Part shown: piece by piece, positions 34,028 to 34,377 of the stretch | Position numbering within the stretch: position 1 is the stretch's first letter | Layout of the letters: every line of letters begins with the position of its first letter | Source: Myxococcales bacterium | Lineage (GTDB): Bacteria > Myxococcota_A > Polyangia > Polyangiales > Houyiibacteriaceae | Assembly (NCBI GenBank): GCA_019637115.1 | Contig: JAHBWH010000080.1 | Location: 1 to 34,377 of the forward strand | Length of the DNA: 34,377 bases | Direction: 5' to 3' | Made by a program: the position numbers and the translations under genes | Notes under the pieces: generated by a model | Told to the model about the DNA's origin: nothing | What the model saw: the letters and a program-made list of their open reading frames with translations, nothing else | The model's database searches: none

Positions 34028-34377
34028 TCAACGTCCGAGCCGCGCCTCCGCGACACACATCAAGGTGCGCAGGTCGTCCCCGTCGGTCGGCGCGCACGCG
34101 AGCCCGATCGCGACGTCGAGGCCGCACGCGCCCTCGACGTCGATCTGCGCGACCTCCTCACGGAAGCGCTGGAGCGCAGCGGACATCGGCTCGGCGCTCG
34201 TCTCGGCGTACCCCGCGACGAAGAACGGATCCCGCCAGAGGCCGCGGACGTCCTCCATGCGAAAGCGCGACGCGAGGAGCTGCGCGACGGCGGCGCGGTG
34301 CGCCGGGCTCACCGCTCCGCGGAGCTCGAAGACCGCGAGCGTGAAGGGGCGCGCGCGTCGGCGTGTCTCGCTGAGAC
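34028..34377 (-). CDS. C-terminal end of a protein with a degenerate GGDEF-like domain (partial)
   Basis: The frame is open to the window edge, so the 5' end lies outside; GTG 34312 is probably internal. The visible sequence follows the GGDEF fold order: strand RPFTLAVFELRG, helix HRAAVAQLLASRF, then GLWRDPFFVAGYAE at the place of the RxGGDEFxxxL turn, helix SAALQRFREEVAQ, strand GLDVAIGLACAPTDGDD and the final helix LRTLMCVAEARLG. The GG(D/E)EF residues are replaced, so it should not make c-di-GMP. It may be a receptor or structural remnant in a regulator. Assignment rests on pattern, not on catalytic motifs. Confidence 0.5.
   Translation of the reverse strand, partial: LSETRRRARPFTLAVFELRGAVSPAHRAAVAQLLASRFRMEDVRGLWRDPFFVAGYAETSAEPMSAALQRFREEVAQIDVEGACGLDVAIGLACAPTDGDDLRTLMCVAEARLGR

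Overview
The window is very GC-rich with strong G/C bias at third codon positions. It carries several lipoproteins whose Cys is followed by Asp/Ala- or Pro-rich linkers, a eukaryotic-type Ser/Thr kinase with membrane helices, a CrtI carotenoid desaturase and a PilZ-Hsp70 fusion. This suggests a Myxococcota (Polyangia, perhaps Sandaracinaceae-like) chromosome. The taxonomic call is inference from gene style, not from a marker comparison.

Layout. 1-4363: a low-GC orphan gene, a GH13 amylase lipoprotein with a lower-GC central segment, a 14-bp minisatellite, a tiny lipoprotein and a probable outer-membrane protein. 4364-9841: a metallo-beta-lactamase-fold hydrolase (minus), then on plus a PilZ-Hsp70 fusion, a FetA/FetB-type ABC pair and an alpha/beta hydrolase containing an in-frame 30-bp repeat. 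9925-14575 (minus): elongation factor G and a secreted cyclooxygenase/alpha-dioxygenase-like haem peroxidase. 14795-20110 (plus): a lipoprotein hydrolase, a HAD hydrolase, a shikimate-kinase-like P-loop kinase, a triplicated gene junction, a thioredoxin-like protein and a membrane Ser/Thr kinase. 20197-22527: rsgA (minus), divergent from a YbjN-like gene whose ribosome binding site lies in a hairpin, then pspA. 22769-26926: a phosphate-selective-porin-like protein (minus), crtI (plus) and an ArsA-like ATPase (minus). 27084-30623 (all minus): a Fam20C/HipA-like lipoprotein kinase, then, upstream of it, ccmC, a CcmD-like gene, a 42-codon membrane microprotein and an acyl-CoA dehydrogenase in one tight run. 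31079-34377: a REP-associated (HUH/Y1) transposase followed by about 0.9 kb of nested repeats, a UbiA-family prenyltransferase, and the end of a gene with a degenerate GGDEF-like domain.

Most of the window is chromosomal housekeeping plus envelope and signalling genes, not one dedicated accessory island. The strongest unusual signals are: the HUH transposase beside its repeat array; the c-di-GMP-type PilZ domain fused to an Hsp70; the exported Fam20C-like kinase; the triplicated kinase/thioredoxin gene junction; the COX-like peroxidase that keeps the catalytic-Tyr/proximal-His spacing; and a high density of short-period tandem repeats between and inside genes. I did not find a CRISPR array, rRNA or tRNA, and no multi-gene defence system is evident.
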